This document shows positions 28,053 through 38,179 of a stretch of 64,000 bases of DNA, one piece after another. The notes below the pieces were generated by a model. The model ran no database searches. It was not told the DNA's origin and worked only from the letters and a program-made list of their open reading frames with translations. Positions within the stretch are counted from its first letter, which is position 1. Each line of letters begins with the position of its first letter. The position numbers and the translations under genes were made by a program. Source of the stretch: Sulfitobacter guttiformis (lineage in GTDB: Bacteria > Pseudomonadota > Alphaproteobacteria > Rhodobacterales > Rhodobacteraceae); the NCBI RefSeq assembly GCF_003610455.1, contig NZ_RAQK01000001.1, positions 2,480,001 to 2,544,000 on the forward strand. Reading direction: 5' to 3'.

Positions 28053-28961
28053 TCACACCGCTGTGTGTGGTCGCGGTGCCGGCTTTTTGATGCGCGCCTC
28101 GCGCAGGGCCAGCCAAATTGCCCCTGTTATAATGATGAATGCGCCCAAAACCGTCACGGTGTCCGGCGTGACACGGAAAAAGATCAAATCGTAAAAAGCA
28201 GCGAATATCAGTGTCCCATAGCTGAACGGCGCGACAAAACTGGCGTCCGCGCGTGCCATCGCGTTTACAAAACAGGTCTGTGCCACCGCCATGCACAGGC
28301 CGATACCTGCCAGCAGCGCCCATTGCGCGCCCGTTGGCGGCTGCCACACAGGAAGCATCGCTACGGTCGCGATGCACAGCCCTATCATATTGTTGACCAG
28401 CAATATCTGGAACGGGTTTTCGCGCCCTGCCAGCTTTTTGATGAAGATAAGCTCCATGCCCATGATCATCGCTGCGCCAAGCGCCAGTAGCGCGGCAGGC
28501 TGGAAGCTGTCGGGCGTGGGGCGCAACAGGACCAGCGCTCCGATCATGGCCAAAACTGCCGCCGACCAGCGCACGCGGCCCACCTTTTCGCCCAGCATCG
28601 GGATTGCCAGCATCATGGCGAACACGGGATTCAAGAAAGATATCGCGGTAGCATCGGCAAGCGGTATGAACGCCACAGCCGCAAACATCAGCGTTACTCC
28701 CGCCCAGCCAAAACTGGTACGCGCAATGTGCAGCTTCCAGTGTGGTCTCATTAATTTTGGGCGCAGCAGCAGTGCGGCGGCACTCAGTCCCGCGAAAGCA
28801 AATAAAAACCGTCCGTGACTGATTTGTAGGGCATGCAAGGGCGGACCAAATCCCCCAGTTCCAAGGCTTTTTGCCATCAGTGTCGTTGCTGCAATAAACG
28901 CAGTTGCAATCAGAACGAGCGTCGCAGCAAGCGCATTGTTTTGGGAGACAGGTGCATACAT
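28053..28961 (-). CDS. DMT superfamily transporter (EamA domains)
   Basis: A 302-residue inner-membrane protein with about ten hydrophobic spans and two EamA halves. Each half shows the family pattern, for example AISFLNPVFAMMLAIPMLGEKVG (helices 3-4) and the matching second-half block ASFVAPFSYGTLIFAAFYDLIFF. Likely a metabolite exporter; the substrate cannot be read. I chose the ATG at 28961 (MYAPVSQNNALAATLVLIA) since residues further upstream in the open frame are Arg-rich and lie opposite the argD leader. Divergent from argD. Confidence 0.88.
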   Translation of the reverse strand: MYAPVSQNNALAATLVLIATAFIAATTLMAKSLGTGGFGPPLHALQISHGRFLFAFAGLSAAALLLRPKLMRPHWKLHIARTSFGWAGVTLMFAAVAFIPLADATAISFLNPVFAMMLAIPMLGEKVGRVRWSAAVLAMIGALVLLRPTPDSFQPAALLALGAAMIMGMELIFIKKLAGRENPFQILLVNNMIGLCIATVAMLPVWQPPTGAQWALLAGIGLCMAVAQTCFVNAMARADASFVAPFSYGTLIFAAFYDLIFFRVTPDTVTVLGAFIIITGAIWLALREARIKKPAPRPHTAV

Positions 28962-29233
28962 GCAGCCGCTATGGTGTATATCCGGTGCCCGGACAAGCGT
29001 TACAATCCTCTTGCGAAGGCGACGCAATGGCGCGAATGTCCACGGATGAAACTGGGCATACTCAGCACCCTCCGACGACACTCCTGCTGACCCGATACGG
29101 GCGAGCCTGTCATTTCGCAGGCCTGTATCCTGCGACCCCGCGCCAAACCCACTTGACCCGCCGCATTGCCCATGGCCTTTTGGGTTTTCGCGGTCTGTTT
29201 GCCACACACGTCTTCCTTGAAAGGATGAACACG

Positions 29234-30409
29234 ATGATTTCCTCTGTCCTGCCGACCTATTCACGCGCCCCGCTCAGCTTTGTCAAAGGCGAGGGTGCCT
29301 GGCTCATCGAGGCGGATGGCCGACGGTTTCTGGATCTGGGCGCAGGCATCGCGGTGAATGCGCTTGGCCATGCGAACCCTGCACTGGTCGAAGCCCTCAC
29401 CGCGCAGGCGGGCGCGTTGTGGCACACTTCCAACCTATACCAGATCCCGCAACAACAGGCGCTGGCGGACAAATTGGTAGAACATACATTTGCCGATACC
29501 GTGTTTTTCACTAACTCGGGTACGGAATCCTGTGAGCTGGCTGTGAAAATGGCCCGCAAATATTTCTACGATAAGGGAGAACCAGATCGCGTCGAGATCA
29601 TCACCTTTTCTGGCTCGTTCCACGGTCGCTCTTCTGCAGGGATCGCCGCCGCTGGGTCCGAAAAAATGGTGAAGGGCTTTGGTCCGCTGTTGCCGGGGTT
29701 CGTGCATCTGGAATTCGGCGACCATGAGGCGCTGACCGCCGCGATCACGGATAAGACTTGTGCCATCATGGTCGAACCTGTGCAGGGCGAGGGGGGCATT
29801 CGCCCGCTGCCTGATGCTTGCTTGAAAGGACTTCGCGATCTTTGCGACACCCATGGCATCCTGATGATCCTCGACGAGGTGCAGTGCGGCGTGGGCCGGA
29901 CCGGCAAACTGTTTGCGCACGAATGGTCAGGCGCGACACCAGATATCATGATGGTCGCCAAAGGTATCGGTGGCGGGTTTCCCTTGGGTGCGGTCCTCGC
30001 AACCGAGGATGCGGCATCTGGTATGACCGCAGGCACGCATGGCTCGACATACGGCGGCAATCCTTTGGGCTGTGCCGTGGGGTGCGCAGTGATCGATATC
30101 ATCGCCGACCCTGCATTCCTGTCCGAGGTAAACCGCAAGTCCGGCCTATTGCGCCAGAAACTAGAAGGGCTGATCGCATCACACCCGGATGTATTCGAGA
30201 GCGTGCGCGGCTCTGGTCTGATGCTGGGTCTGAAATGCAAGGTAGCCCCCAGCGACGTGGTGAATGCAGGCTACGCAAACGAGGTTATCGCCGTTCCGGC
30301 AGCCGATAACGTCGTGCGTTTGCTACCGCCGCTCAACATCACAGACGAAGAAATCTCTGAAGCAGTGGCACGACTGGACCGCGCCGCAACCAGTCTTGGC
30401 GGCGCTTGA
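29234..30409 (+). CDS. argD: Acetylornithine aminotransferase
   Basis: A 391-residue class III PLP aminotransferase for arginine biosynthesis. Motifs: [27 protein letters not shown], the Asp in [21 protein letters not shown] and the PLP lysine in [17 protein letters not shown]. Two ATGs are close together at 29225 and 29234. The AAAGG ribosome site (29220-29224) touches the first and is 9 bases from the second, so I take 29234 ([16 protein letters not shown]). Followed by argF 73 bases downstream in the same direction. Confidence 0.95.
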   Translation: MISSVLPTYSRAPLSFVKGEGAWLIEADGRRFLDLGAGIAVNALGHANPALVEALTAQAGALWHTSNLYQIPQQQALADKLVEHTFADTVFFTNSGTESCELAVKMARKYFYDKGEPDRVEIITFSGSFHGRSSAGIAAAGSEKMVKGFGPLLPGFVHLEFGDHEALTAAITDKTCAIMVEPVQGEGGIRPLPDACLKGLRDLCDTHGILMILDEVQCGVGRTGKLFAHEWSGATPDIMMVAKGIGGGFPLGAVLATEDAASGMTAGTHGSTYGGNPLGCAVGCAVIDIIADPAFLSEVNRKSGLLRQKLEGLIASHPDVFESVRGSGLMLGLKCKVAPSDVVNAGYANEVIAVPAADNVVRLLPPLNITDEEISEAVARLDRAATSLGGA

Positions 30410-30482
30410 CCTTTCTTATTCCGATAAATTCGAATTCGGGGGCATCGCCCCCGATCCCGACCTCTATTACAAAGACATATCC

Positions 30483-31388
30483 ATGAATCATTTTCTCGAC
30501 ATCCATCAAACCGACCGCACCCAGTTGCGCACCATCATCGACAGTGCGGCATCGATGAAATCTGCCCGACTTGGCCGCCCGCGTGGTGCGCTGGACGCAG
30601 ACCAGCCGCTCAAGGATCACATGGTCGCACTGATTTTCGAGAAACCCTCGACCCGCACCCGCGTCTCGTTCGATGTGGGCGTGCGCCAGATGGGGGGACA
30701 GACGCTGGTGCTGTCAGGGGCGGATATGCAATTGGGCCATGGTGAGACAATCGCCGATACCGCGCGTGTTCTGTCGCGTTATGTGGACCTCATCATGATC
30801 CGTACATTCGAGGAACAAACCCTGCATGAGATGGCCGAATATGCCTCTGTGCCGGTGATCAATGGACTAACCAACCGCAGTCATCCGTGCCAGATCATGG
30901 CCGATATCATGACGTTCGAAGAGCATAACGGCCCGATCAAGGGCAAACGCGTCGTATGGTCGGGTGACGGCAACAACGTCTTTGCCAGCTTCGCGCACGC
31001 GGCAAAACAGTTCGATTTCGATCTGGTCTTCACTGGCCCCGAAACCCTCGATCCCGAGCGCGCCCTTGACGGTCTGTATACCAAGATCCGCAATCCGGAT
31101 GAAGCCGTGAAGGGCGCCGATCTGGTGGTCACGGACACGTGGGTTTCCATGCATGATCCTCAGTCTGCGCGCGAGCGGCGGCACAACCAGCTTCGCGGCT
31201 ATCAGGTGAATAGCGCATTGATGTCCAAGGCCAAGCCGGACGCGCTCTTTATGCATTGCCTGCCTGCCCACCGTGATGATGAAGCAACCAGCGAAGTCAT
31301 GGACGGCAAGCATTCGGTAATCTTTGACGAGGCAGAAAACCGCCTTCATGCGCAAAAAGCTATTATGCGCTGGTGCTTGGGGAAATAG
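30483..31388 (+). CDS. argF: Ornithine carbamoyltransferase
   Basis: A 301-residue enzyme that makes citrulline from ornithine and carbamoyl phosphate. The carbamoyl-phosphate loop is [15 protein letters not shown] (STRTR), the ornithine side shows [15 protein letters not shown], and near the end [17 protein letters not shown] carries the HCLP motif. Length is standard. It follows argD closely, giving an argD-argF arginine operon. The ATG at 30483 is chosen because the 73 upstream codons of the open frame overlap argD. Confidence 0.96.
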   Translation: MNHFLDIHQTDRTQLRTIIDSAASMKSARLGRPRGALDADQPLKDHMVALIFEKPSTRTRVSFDVGVRQMGGQTLVLSGADMQLGHGETIADTARVLSRYVDLIMIRTFEEQTLHEMAEYASVPVINGLTNRSHPCQIMADIMTFEEHNGPIKGKRVVWSGDGNNVFASFAHAAKQFDFDLVFTGPETLDPERALDGLYTKIRNPDEAVKGADLVVTDTWVSMHDPQSARERRHNQLRGYQVNSALMSKAKPDALFMHCLPAHRDDEATSEVMDGKHSVIFDEAENRLHAQKAIMRWCLGK

Positions 31389-31399
31389 CACCGTTTCCC

Positions 31400-31428
31400 G
31401 CCCCGGTGCGTCTTTTCTGCTCCGGGGC
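31400..31428 (+). terminator. Candidate terminator after argF
   Basis: Stem GCCCCGG / CCGGGGC with a 15-base loop begins 11 bases after the argF stop and is followed by TTC. The U-tract is weak. Confidence 0.45.
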
Positions 31429-31465
31429 TTCATGCATACTCTGGATTATCCCCAATGTGCCGTTG

Positions 31466-31924
31466 CTATAAGGCGCGTAAGATATTCTGTAACTCGGGCT
31501 CGGCGACCATTTGCGCGGCGTCATCGGGTGTCACCCATCTGCGCGTCCGCTCATCCATCTCGGGGTAGGTATCCGCAAGCGTTTCCACGCGGGCCAGATA
31601 GACAGTCGCCTCAACTGGCAGCGCGCCGCCATCGCTCAGGCGCTTGTCATAGCTGTAGGTACCTAACGGCTCTGGCGTAATGTCGGCTTGACGTACACCC
31701 GCCTCTTCCCACGCTTCCTGAAGGGCCGAAGCAGGCCCATCAAGGCCCTCGATGGGCCACCCTTTCGGCAAGATCCAGCGTTTTGTATCACGGCTGGTGA
31801 TCACCAGCACCTCGATACCCGTATCGGTCTGCCGATAACACAGCGCGGCCACTTGCGAACGCCGCACAGTTTTGAACGTTTGCCCAAAGGCGCCCGCCCA
31901 CGATTTCCGGAACACATGTTTCAT
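31466..31924 (-). CDS. NUDIX hydrolase
   Basis: A 152-residue NUDIX protein. The box reads GWPIEGLDGPASALQEAWEEAG, fitting Gx5Ex7REUXEEXGU except for an A in place of the R, and the metal-binding EE pair is present. The closely related group in Alphaproteobacteria hydrolyses diphosphoinositol polyphosphates or dinucleoside polyphosphates (DIPP-like), which share the LPKGW stretch seen here (RWILPKGWPIEG). Cytoplasmic, single gene. The ATG at 31924 is preferred; the upstream extension is AT-rich and lies in the promoter region. Confidence 0.85.
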   Translation of the reverse strand: MKHVFRKSWAGAFGQTFKTVRRSQVAALCYRQTDTGIEVLVITSRDTKRWILPKGWPIEGLDGPASALQEAWEEAGVRQADITPEPLGTYSYDKRLSDGGALPVEATVYLARVETLADTYPEMDERTRRWVTPDDAAQMVAEPELQNILRAL

Positions 31925-32110
31925 TTGAAGTCTGCCCGCGTCTGCTATTGTTATTATTATTTGCAGCTTTATGCATGAAAGATTGCAAATTTGCAAACAT
32001 TAGTGCCGAGTGGCTGCTCATTGCATAAGATTCGTAAAATGGTCACGTTTTGTCTGTGACGCATTTGACCCGCAGCACTTACCCGCTTTTACATCGAACA
32101 AAGACAGCCC

Positions 32111-32791
32111 ATGACACAGACATGTGCTGATATTGGCGTGTACGGATTGGGGGCGATGGGCAGCGCGCTCGCGCTCAACCTTGCCGTCCACGGGTTTACG
32201 GTGGCCGTCACCAATCGCGAGGTGGAATGGATCACCCGTTCCATCGAAACTGCTGGCCGCTGGCTCAAAATCTGCTGCCTGCGGTCACGCTTGACGCATT
32301 TGTGGCGGCACTCGGAACACCGCGCACCATCCTGTTCATGATACCGTCAAGCGTACCTATGGATGCGATGATCGAAGCCGCGCTGCCTTCGCCGGAAGGA
32401 GGCGATACGATCATCGACGATGGTAATGCAGACTTCAACGATACCCGACGCAGGTCGGTGCAGATTGCCGGTAGCGGACTGCATTTTGTAGGGATGGGCG
32501 TCTCGGGAGGTGAGACAGGTGCGCGGGCTGCATTATCCACGCTGGCTTGCTAAATAACTTTGCGCGGGCGCTCAGTGATGATTTACCTAACAAAAATCTT
32601 GTCTTTTCGCCTGATATTGCCGCGATGCTGGCCCACGTTATTGCGGCGTGCGATTGTCGCGGGCGTCTCCCTTGGTGTGGCATTGGCCGCACTCTCGGCG
32701 GCATTGGCATGGTGCGCATGGTTTTGCGCGGATCGACCGCGAGGGCCGCTTTGACGCCGACGTGCTCGATCCGGAGCGCGACCAGACTTAG
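32111..32791 (+). pseudogene. Decayed 6-phosphogluconate dehydrogenase
   Basis: Fragments of one protein appear in successive frames. The first frame gives ADIGVYGLGAMGSALALNLAVHGFTVAVTNR, the NADP-binding start. After a frameshift near 32260 comes DTIIDDGNADFNDTRRR and LHFVGMGVSGGETGAR, typical of 6PGDH. A large internal deletion then joins this to C-terminal pieces such as RRAIVAGVSLGVALAALSAALAW and, in another frame, FARIDREGRFDADVLDPER. About 230 codons are missing in the middle. It ends by overlapping the hrpB stop. It cannot make an active enzyme. Confidence 0.85.
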
Positions 32792-35211
32792 GTGCCGCGG
32801 GGTTTTGCCTTCAGCGTCGGATCAGACTGGCGCGGATCATCGGGCCATGGATGGCGCGGATACTGGCTGCGCATATCCTTCTGCACATCCGCATAGGAGC
32901 CGTCCCAGAATCCGATCAGATCCATGGTGACCTGCACAGGGCGCTGGGCGGGGGACAGTAGCGTCACCTGCAAGGGTTGGCCCGCCACAGACGGATGGCG
33001 TGTAACGCCGAACATTTCCTGCAAGCGGACGGCGATCTGGGGCGTGTCACCGTCATAATCAATCGCGATACGGCGGCCCAGCGGGGTCACGAAATGCCCC
33101 GGCGCGGCACGGTCCAGTTGCTGCTGCTGGTCCCAATCGAGACGCGACTTGAGCGCGGGCAGCATATCAAAGCGCTTCCAGTCTGCGGTACTGCGGGTGG
33201 TGCCCAGATGCGGCAACAGCCAGTCCTCCAGTGTCGCCAGCAGATGCGTTTCGGAAAAGTCGGGGAAGCCCGGCTGGCCGGCCATCAGCGCGGCACGACG
33301 CAAAAAACGTGCAGCAGATTTGTCAGGCCGTAGGCCCAGTTGCACCACACCCTCCAGCATTGCAGCGGCCACTGCCTCTTGCGGGGCATCGCTCCAGCTA
33401 CGGTCATCCAGCACCAGCGTTCCGAGCCGCTCCTGTCGCCGTGTCTCGACCCGCCCCTCGCGGCGTGACCAATGGCAGTGATCATGCCATGCGATCTGAT
33501 CCGCAAACGTGGTGCGCAGGGCTGCGTCCGACAGGGCGGTTCCTTGCCTGATACGCGCCTCGCGCGGATCACCGTCCAGATCTGTGGCGACGATGAGGCG
33601 CTCTCCCGCCAGCGGATCCCCCCCCTCGATTACCGCTCCCTTGCCTCCTGACAAAACGAACCGCGCCGCGGCACCCTTGCGGCGCAGACCGATCCGGTCA
33701 GGATAGGCGAGGGCGGCAAGGGTGCCGATGTCCTCAGTGCCTGTATGATTTGTGGACCGCGCAAGGCGCTTTGCCTCGATCCTGATGCGCGCAAGGGTTG
33801 CGTGATGCACCTCACCGGCTACGCGCCCGCCTTCGACGGCGCGTACCCTGTGTATGAGGTCGAGCGGGCCACCGCGCAGTGGATCGCGCTCCGACAATAT
33901 CGCGGCCAGTATAGCGGCATTGCGTCCGCCCAGCGTTACCATGTGCGCCAGCCGCGGATGCAACGGCAGCTTTGCCAGCTTGCGCCCGTGCGGTGTGATC
34001 CGGTGCTGTACATCAAGCGCGCCGAGCATATGCAAAAGTGACTTGGCCTCACCCAGCCTTCCCGCATGGGGCGGCGTAACAAATTCCAGCTCCTCTGCCT
34101 GCGCGCCCCATAGCGCCAGTTCCAGTGCAAAGGCGCTCAAATCGCCGCTCTCAATCTCGGCAGGGGGATACGCGGCCAGTGCGCCATCCTCGCCCTTTGT
34201 CCACAATTTATAGGCTACCCCTTCGCTCATCCGTCCGGCGCGGCCTGCGCGCTGGGTGGCCTCTGCTTGGGTGACGCGGGTGGTGACAAGGCGTGACATG
34301 CCTGAATTGGGATTAAACTCTGCGCGGCGTGACCTGCCGCCATCCACGACGATGCGAATGCCCTCGATGGTCAGCGATGTCTCTGCGATGGAAGTGGCGA
34401 GCACGATTTTCCGACCCGAAGGCGCAGGATTGATCGCGGAGCGCTGTGCTTTGAAATCCATTGCACCGAATAGAGGCGCGATGACGCAATCCTTGGGAAC
34501 CTGTCGTTCCAGCAGGTTTTGCACGCGGCGGATCTCTCCCTCGCCCGGAAGGAACACCAGAGCCGAGCCTTCCGACTGCGCCAATGCATGCAAGACCAGA
34601 TCGGCCACTGTCTGCTCGTAGCGGGTGGTTTTGGGCAGCGGTTTATCGAGCCAGCGAGGGGTCACCGCAAAACTGCGGCCCTGCGAGGTTACAATCGGCG
34701 CATTCATGAGGGCGGCAATGGGGCCTGCATCCAACGTGGCAGACATGGCGATCAGCAGGAGATCGTCGCGCAAAGCGCCTGCAATTTCCAGACACAGCGC
34801 GAGCCCCAGATCGGCGTTGAGGGAGCGTTCGTGGAATTCATCGAAGATCACCGCACCCACGCCGGGCAGTTCTGGGTTATCCTGCATCATCCGTGTCAGG
34901 ATCCCTTCGGTGACAACTTCGATGCGGGTGGCCTTCGAGACTTCGGAGGCGCCGCGCACGCGGTAACCCACAGTCTGGCCCGTCTTCTCGCCCAGCGTTT
35001 GGGCCATCCGTTCGGCGGCGGCGCGTGCTGCGAGGCGGCGCGGCTCCAGCATGAGAATGCGCCCCGTGGTCAGCCCCGCCTCCAGCATCGCGAGGGGCAC
35101 GCGCGTGGTCTTGCCTGCACCGGGAGGTGCCTGAAGGACCAGACGCTGACGGGTCCGTAGCGCGTCGAGCACGTCGGGCATGACTTCATCAATTGGCAGG
35201 TGCATTTCCAT
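32788..35211 (-). CDS. hrpB: ATP-dependent helicase HrpB
   Basis: An 807-residue DEAH-box helicase. Motif I is APPGAGKTTRVP, motif II FDEFHERS (a DEFH form usual for HrpB), motif III MSATLD, motif VI QRAGRAGR. The C-terminus has the HrpB-specific domain, with the block GDGTPQ-like DYDGDTPQIAVRLQEMFG and DLIGFWDGSYADVQKDMRSQYPRHPWPDDP. Length is usual for the family (about 810). The ATG at 35211 gives MEMHLPIDEVMPDVLDALR; the longer open frame adds unrelated residues. The cellular role of HrpB is not well defined. Confidence 0.93.
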   Translation of the reverse strand: MEMHLPIDEVMPDVLDALRTRQRLVLQAPPGAGKTTRVPLAMLEAGLTTGRILMLEPRRLAARAAAERMAQTLGEKTGQTVGYRVRGASEVSKATRIEVVTEGILTRMMQDNPELPGVGAVIFDEFHERSLNADLGLALCLEIAGALRDDLLLIAMSATLDAGPIAALMNAPIVTSQGRSFAVTPRWLDKPLPKTTRYEQTVADLVLHALAQSEGSALVFLPGEGEIRRVQNLLERQVPKDCVIAPLFGAMDFKAQRSAINPAPSGRKIVLATSIAETSLTIEGIRIVVDGGRSRRAEFNPNSGMSRLVTTRVTQAEATQRAGRAGRMSEGVAYKLWTKGEDGALAAYPPAEIESGDLSAFALELALWGAQAEELEFVTPPHAGRLGEAKSLLHMLGALDVQHRITPHGRKLAKLPLHPRLAHMVTLGGRNAAILAAILSERDPLRGGPLDLIHRVRAVEGGRVAGEVHHATLARIRIEAKRLARSTNHTGTEDIGTLAALAYPDRIGLRRKGAAARFVLSGGKGAVIEGGDPLAGERLIVATDLDGDPREARIRQGTALSDAALRTTFADQIAWHDHCHWSRREGRVETRRQERLGTLVLDDRSWSDAPQEAVAAAMLEGVVQLGLRPDKSAARFLRRAALMAGQPGFPDFSETHLLATLEDWLLPHLGTTRSTADWKRFDMLPALKSRLDWDQQQQLDRAAPGHFVTPLGRRIAIDYDGDTPQIAVRLQEMFGVTRHPSVAGQPLQVTLLSPAQRPVQVTMDLIGFWDGSYADVQKDMRSQYPRHPWPDDPRQSDPTLKAKPRGT

Positions 35212-35304
35212 GGCTCCCTTATCCGTGCTGCCGCAGTGCGGGGCAAGGCTGGACATTCGCGACGCGGGACGTGAAAAACACACCAACTGACGTGGAGGAA
35301 TCCC

Positions 35305-36285
35305 ATGGACATCGCAGATATGGCACAGCGGCTCATCGCAGGCGAGCGGCGCGCACTTGCGCGGGCCATTACGCTGGTCGAAAGCGGACGGGCAGACCAC
35401 CGTGCGCAGGCGACCGAGCTGTTGGCGACATTGGGCACTGAAAAACAGGCGTTGCGTATCGGACTGTCGGGGACCCCCGGTGTGGGAAAATCGACCTTTA
35501 TAGAAAGCTTCGGGCTGATGCTTACGGGGCAGGGAATGCGCGTGGCGGTACTTGCTGTTGATCCAAGCTCGTCGCGGTCCGGCGGGTCTATTCTTGGGGA
35601 TAAAACTCGGATGGATTTGCTGAGCCGTGATCCTGCGGCCTTCATTCGCCCTTCGCCCAGTCAGACCCATTTGGGCGGTGTGGCAAGGCGTACCCGGGAG
35701 GCCGTGGCACTATGTGAAGCCGCGGGATTTGATGTGGTCCTGATCGAGACAGTGGGTGTCGGGCAATCCGAGACAGTTGTGGCACAGATGTCGGACCTGT
35801 TTTTGCTGCTGCTCGCGCCCGCAGGCGGGGACGAGTTGCAGGGCGTCAAGCGCGGCATCATGGAGATGGCTGATCTCATCGTCGTGAACAAAGCTGACGG
35901 CGATCTCAAGGCTACAGCCATGCGCACACAGGCGGATTACGCCGGTGCCCTGCGCCTGATGCGCAAGCGCCCGCAAGACCCCGATGGATACCCTTGTGCG
36001 ATGACTGTTTCGGCCCTTGAGCAGCGCGGATTGCCGGAGGTCTGGCAGAGCCTGAAATCGCTTTCTGACTGGCGGCGCGATCACGGGTTCTGGGAGCTGA
36101 CGCGGGCAACGCAGGCCCGGTACTGGTTTGAAGATGCGGTGAAAACAGCATTGCTTGCGCAGTTGGCGCAACCGCATGCGCGCGCAGCACTGGCCCAGCT
36201 GAGCGATGCCGTTGCGAGAGGGGAGCAAGAGCCTGCCGCCGCTGCCGCCGCGTTTGTGCGTGAATTGCGCGTTGATGATGTATAA
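35305..36285 (+). CDS. meaB: Methylmalonyl-CoA mutase-associated GTPase MeaB
   Basis: A 326-residue G3E-family GTPase that protects and loads adenosylcobalamin into methylmalonyl-CoA mutase or ethylmalonyl-CoA mutase. P-loop [10 protein letters not shown] near residue 55, then [34 protein letters not shown] and VVNKADGD, all standard MeaB blocks. The mutase genes are not in this window. Divergent from hrpB; the two starts are about 90 bases apart. Confidence 0.95.
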   Translation: MDIADMAQRLIAGERRALARAITLVESGRADHRAQATELLATLGTEKQALRIGLSGTPGVGKSTFIESFGLMLTGQGMRVAVLAVDPSSSRSGGSILGDKTRMDLLSRDPAAFIRPSPSQTHLGGVARRTREAVALCEAAGFDVVLIETVGVGQSETVVAQMSDLFLLLLAPAGGDELQGVKRGIMEMADLIVVNKADGDLKATAMRTQADYAGALRLMRKRPQDPDGYPCAMTVSALEQRGLPEVWQSLKSLSDWRRDHGFWELTRATQARYWFEDAVKTALLAQLAQPHARAALAQLSDAVARGEQEPAAAAAAFVRELRVDDV

Positions 36286-36421
36286 ACGGGGCTTCGCGGG
36301 TTGACCTGCCTTGTGATTCCTCCTAATGACTGCAAACCAATTTACGGGTCACCAGTGGTGTGACCTGATTAGCTGTGGTCCCGAATGCATGGGTGCCGCG
36401 CCGAACCAAAAGGATGAACCC

Positions 36422-36721
36422 ATGTCGCGTCGTTGCGAATTGACCGGAAAAGGCCCGATGTCGGGCAACAACGTATCCCACGCCAAGAACCGCACGCGTC
36501 GTCGGTTCCTGCCAAACCTGAACGACACCACGCTTCAGTCCGAATCGCTGGGTCGCGGGTTCAAGCTCCGCATTTCTGCCGCGGCACTTCGTTCAGTCGA
36601 TCACCGTGGTGGTCTGGACGCGTATCTGGCAAAAGCCAAGGATACCGAGCTGTCCGAGAATGCACTGAAGATCAAGAAGGCGATCTCGAAATCCAGCGCG
36701 ACGGCAGACGTTCTGTCCTGA
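36422..36721 (+). CDS. rpmB: 50S ribosomal protein L28
   Basis: A 99-residue large-subunit ribosomal protein. The N-terminus [20 protein letters not shown] and [12 protein letters not shown] are standard for L28, and the length fits the longer alphaproteobacterial form. I chose the ATG at 36422 in place of the longer open frame. Monocistronic, with a clear terminator downstream. Confidence 0.97.
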   Translation: MSRRCELTGKGPMSGNNVSHAKNRTRRRFLPNLNDTTLQSESLGRGFKLRISAAALRSVDHRGGLDAYLAKAKDTELSENALKIKKAISKSSATADVLS

Positions 36722-36746
36722 TCGGACCTACAGATTAGATTTGGAG

Positions 36747-36785
36747 CGGCCCCGACCTGAATGCAGGCGGGGCCGTTTCCGTTTC
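36747..36785 (+). terminator. Rho-independent terminator after rpmB
   Basis: Stem CGGCCCCG / CGGGGCCG with a 13-base loop, followed by TTTCCGTTT. It starts 25 bases after the L28 stop. Confidence 0.85.
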
Positions 36786-36843
36786 ATGGGCTAGAATTCG
36801 GGGGGATCACCCCCAGATACGGAACAGCACAAGGAGAGCGGGA

Positions 36844-37320
36844 ATGAAAAACCAGAAGGCTACTATGGGGATCGTTGTCCTTTTCGCGCTGGTCGCTGTT
36901 GTGATGACCGCTGTCTCTGTCAAAATGTCGCCGCTTGATAAGGGCGATGCCGCTTTCGCCGTCGAGGAGCCTTATTTGCGCAGCAGCTTGCCGACATCGA
37001 CCTCCGCCGCTGCCTTTCTGGTATTGCGCAACATGACAGGTGAGGATGACCGCCTGATCGCTGTTCGCTCGACATTGTCGGGCCAGGTGAGCCTGCACAG
37101 GCACACCGAGGACGCGAATGGCGTCATGCGGATGAGCGAGATCGAGGGCGGTGTCGCGCTTCCTGATGGAGATAGCCATGCGTTTGTCCGTGGAGGCGAT
37201 CATCTGATGTTTACGGGGTTGGATGCGCCGCTGGAGCAAGGCCAGATGGTGCCGGTCACGTTGGTCTTCGAGGCGGCAGGCGAGATCCAGATTATGGTTC
37301 CGGTTGATTTGACCCGCTAG
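36844..37320 (+). CDS. Periplasmic copper chaperone, PCu(A)C family
   Basis: A 158-residue protein with an N-terminal hydrophobic segment (IVVLFALVAVVMTAVSV) that is either a signal anchor or a poorly cleaved signal. The Cu(I) site pattern is present: SLHRHTEDANGVMRM followed about 20 residues later by GGDHLMFTGL, matching the H(M)x10Mx21HxM arrangement with some spacing differences. PCu(A)C proteins deliver copper to the CuA or CuB centre of cytochrome oxidase. Convergent with the sirtuin gene. Confidence 0.82.
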   Translation: MKNQKATMGIVVLFALVAVVMTAVSVKMSPLDKGDAAFAVEEPYLRSSLPTSTSAAAFLVLRNMTGEDDRLIAVRSTLSGQVSLHRHTEDANGVMRMSEIEGGVALPDGDSHAFVRGGDHLMFTGLDAPLEQGQMVPVTLVFEAAGEIQIMVPVDLTR

Positions 37321-37348
37321 GATCCAGCGGTTCACGGTGAGGTCGCGC

Positions 37349-38047
37349 TTAAGCGCCGGCGCGTAGAATACTCTCGACCCAGGCGGGCACTGTTTTTGTC
37401 GCAGGGCCAAGGAGCGCCTTGTCGAATTGCGCGCCCACTGCCGAAGGCTCCAGATTGATTTCGAGCGTATGCGCACCTGCGCGGGCTGCTTCGGCCACAA
37501 ATCCGGCCGCCGGATAGACGTTGCCGGAGGTGCCGATCGCGGCAAAAATATCCGCTTCCCCGATTGCTTCGAATATTAGGTCCATCTGATAGGGCATTTC
37601 ACCGAACCATACGATATCCGGACGCGCGGCAGCAGCGTTGCAGGAGGGGCAGGCATCGCCTGCGCGCATTTCCATCGGCGCGGTCCAGCGATGCTCGCAC
37701 GTGGCGCAGAGGGCTGAGTTGAGTGCGCCGTGCATGTGGACAAGATTGCAGCTGCCGCCACGCTCGTGCAAGTCATCGACGTTTTGTGTGACCACCAGAA
37801 CTTTACCTTTGTGTTCGGCTTCCAGACGCGCCAGCGCCTTGTGGGCGGCGTTGGGTGCTGCTGCTGCTGCAGCAGCTCGTCGCGCATTGTAGAAATCGAC
37901 GACCAGTTCAGGATTACACGCAAATCCTTCAGGTGTTGCGACATCCTCAACGCGGTGTTGTGCCCAGAGGCCCGTTTCTGCGCGAAAGGTTTCGATTCCG
38001 CTTTCGGCCGAAATGCCTGCGCCGGTCAGGATGACGATGTTGCTCAT
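37349..38047 (-). CDS. cobB: NAD-dependent protein deacylase, sirtuin class III
   Basis: A 232-residue sirtuin. Motifs: GAGISAESGIETFR (NAD binding), TQNVDDLHERGG, catalytic His in LVHMHGAL, zinc CATCEHRW and CPSCNAA pairs, and the final NLEPS block. The A-x-x-x-Y/R pattern that marks desuccinylases (class III SIRT5-like) cannot be fixed by eye, so deacetylase versus desuccinylase activity is open. Cytoplasmic. Confidence 0.93.
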   Translation of the reverse strand: MSNIVILTGAGISAESGIETFRAETGLWAQHRVEDVATPEGFACNPELVVDFYNARRAAAAAAAPNAAHKALARLEAEHKGKVLVVTQNVDDLHERGGSCNLVHMHGALNSALCATCEHRWTAPMEMRAGDACPSCNAAAARPDIVWFGEMPYQMDLIFEAIGEADIFAAIGTSGNVYPAAGFVAEAARAGAHTLEINLEPSAVGAQFDKALLGPATKTVPAWVESILRAGA

Positions 38048-38179
38048 GGAATGCTCCGGTTATCTGGACTGTGTTTGTGAAACGCCATGGCAAAGGCGTC
38101 AAGGGCACAGTGTTCGCGCTTGTTGCCAACGGGCCAAAAGGTCAGACTATAGCAACCCGCAATCACTTCGGAGCTATCT

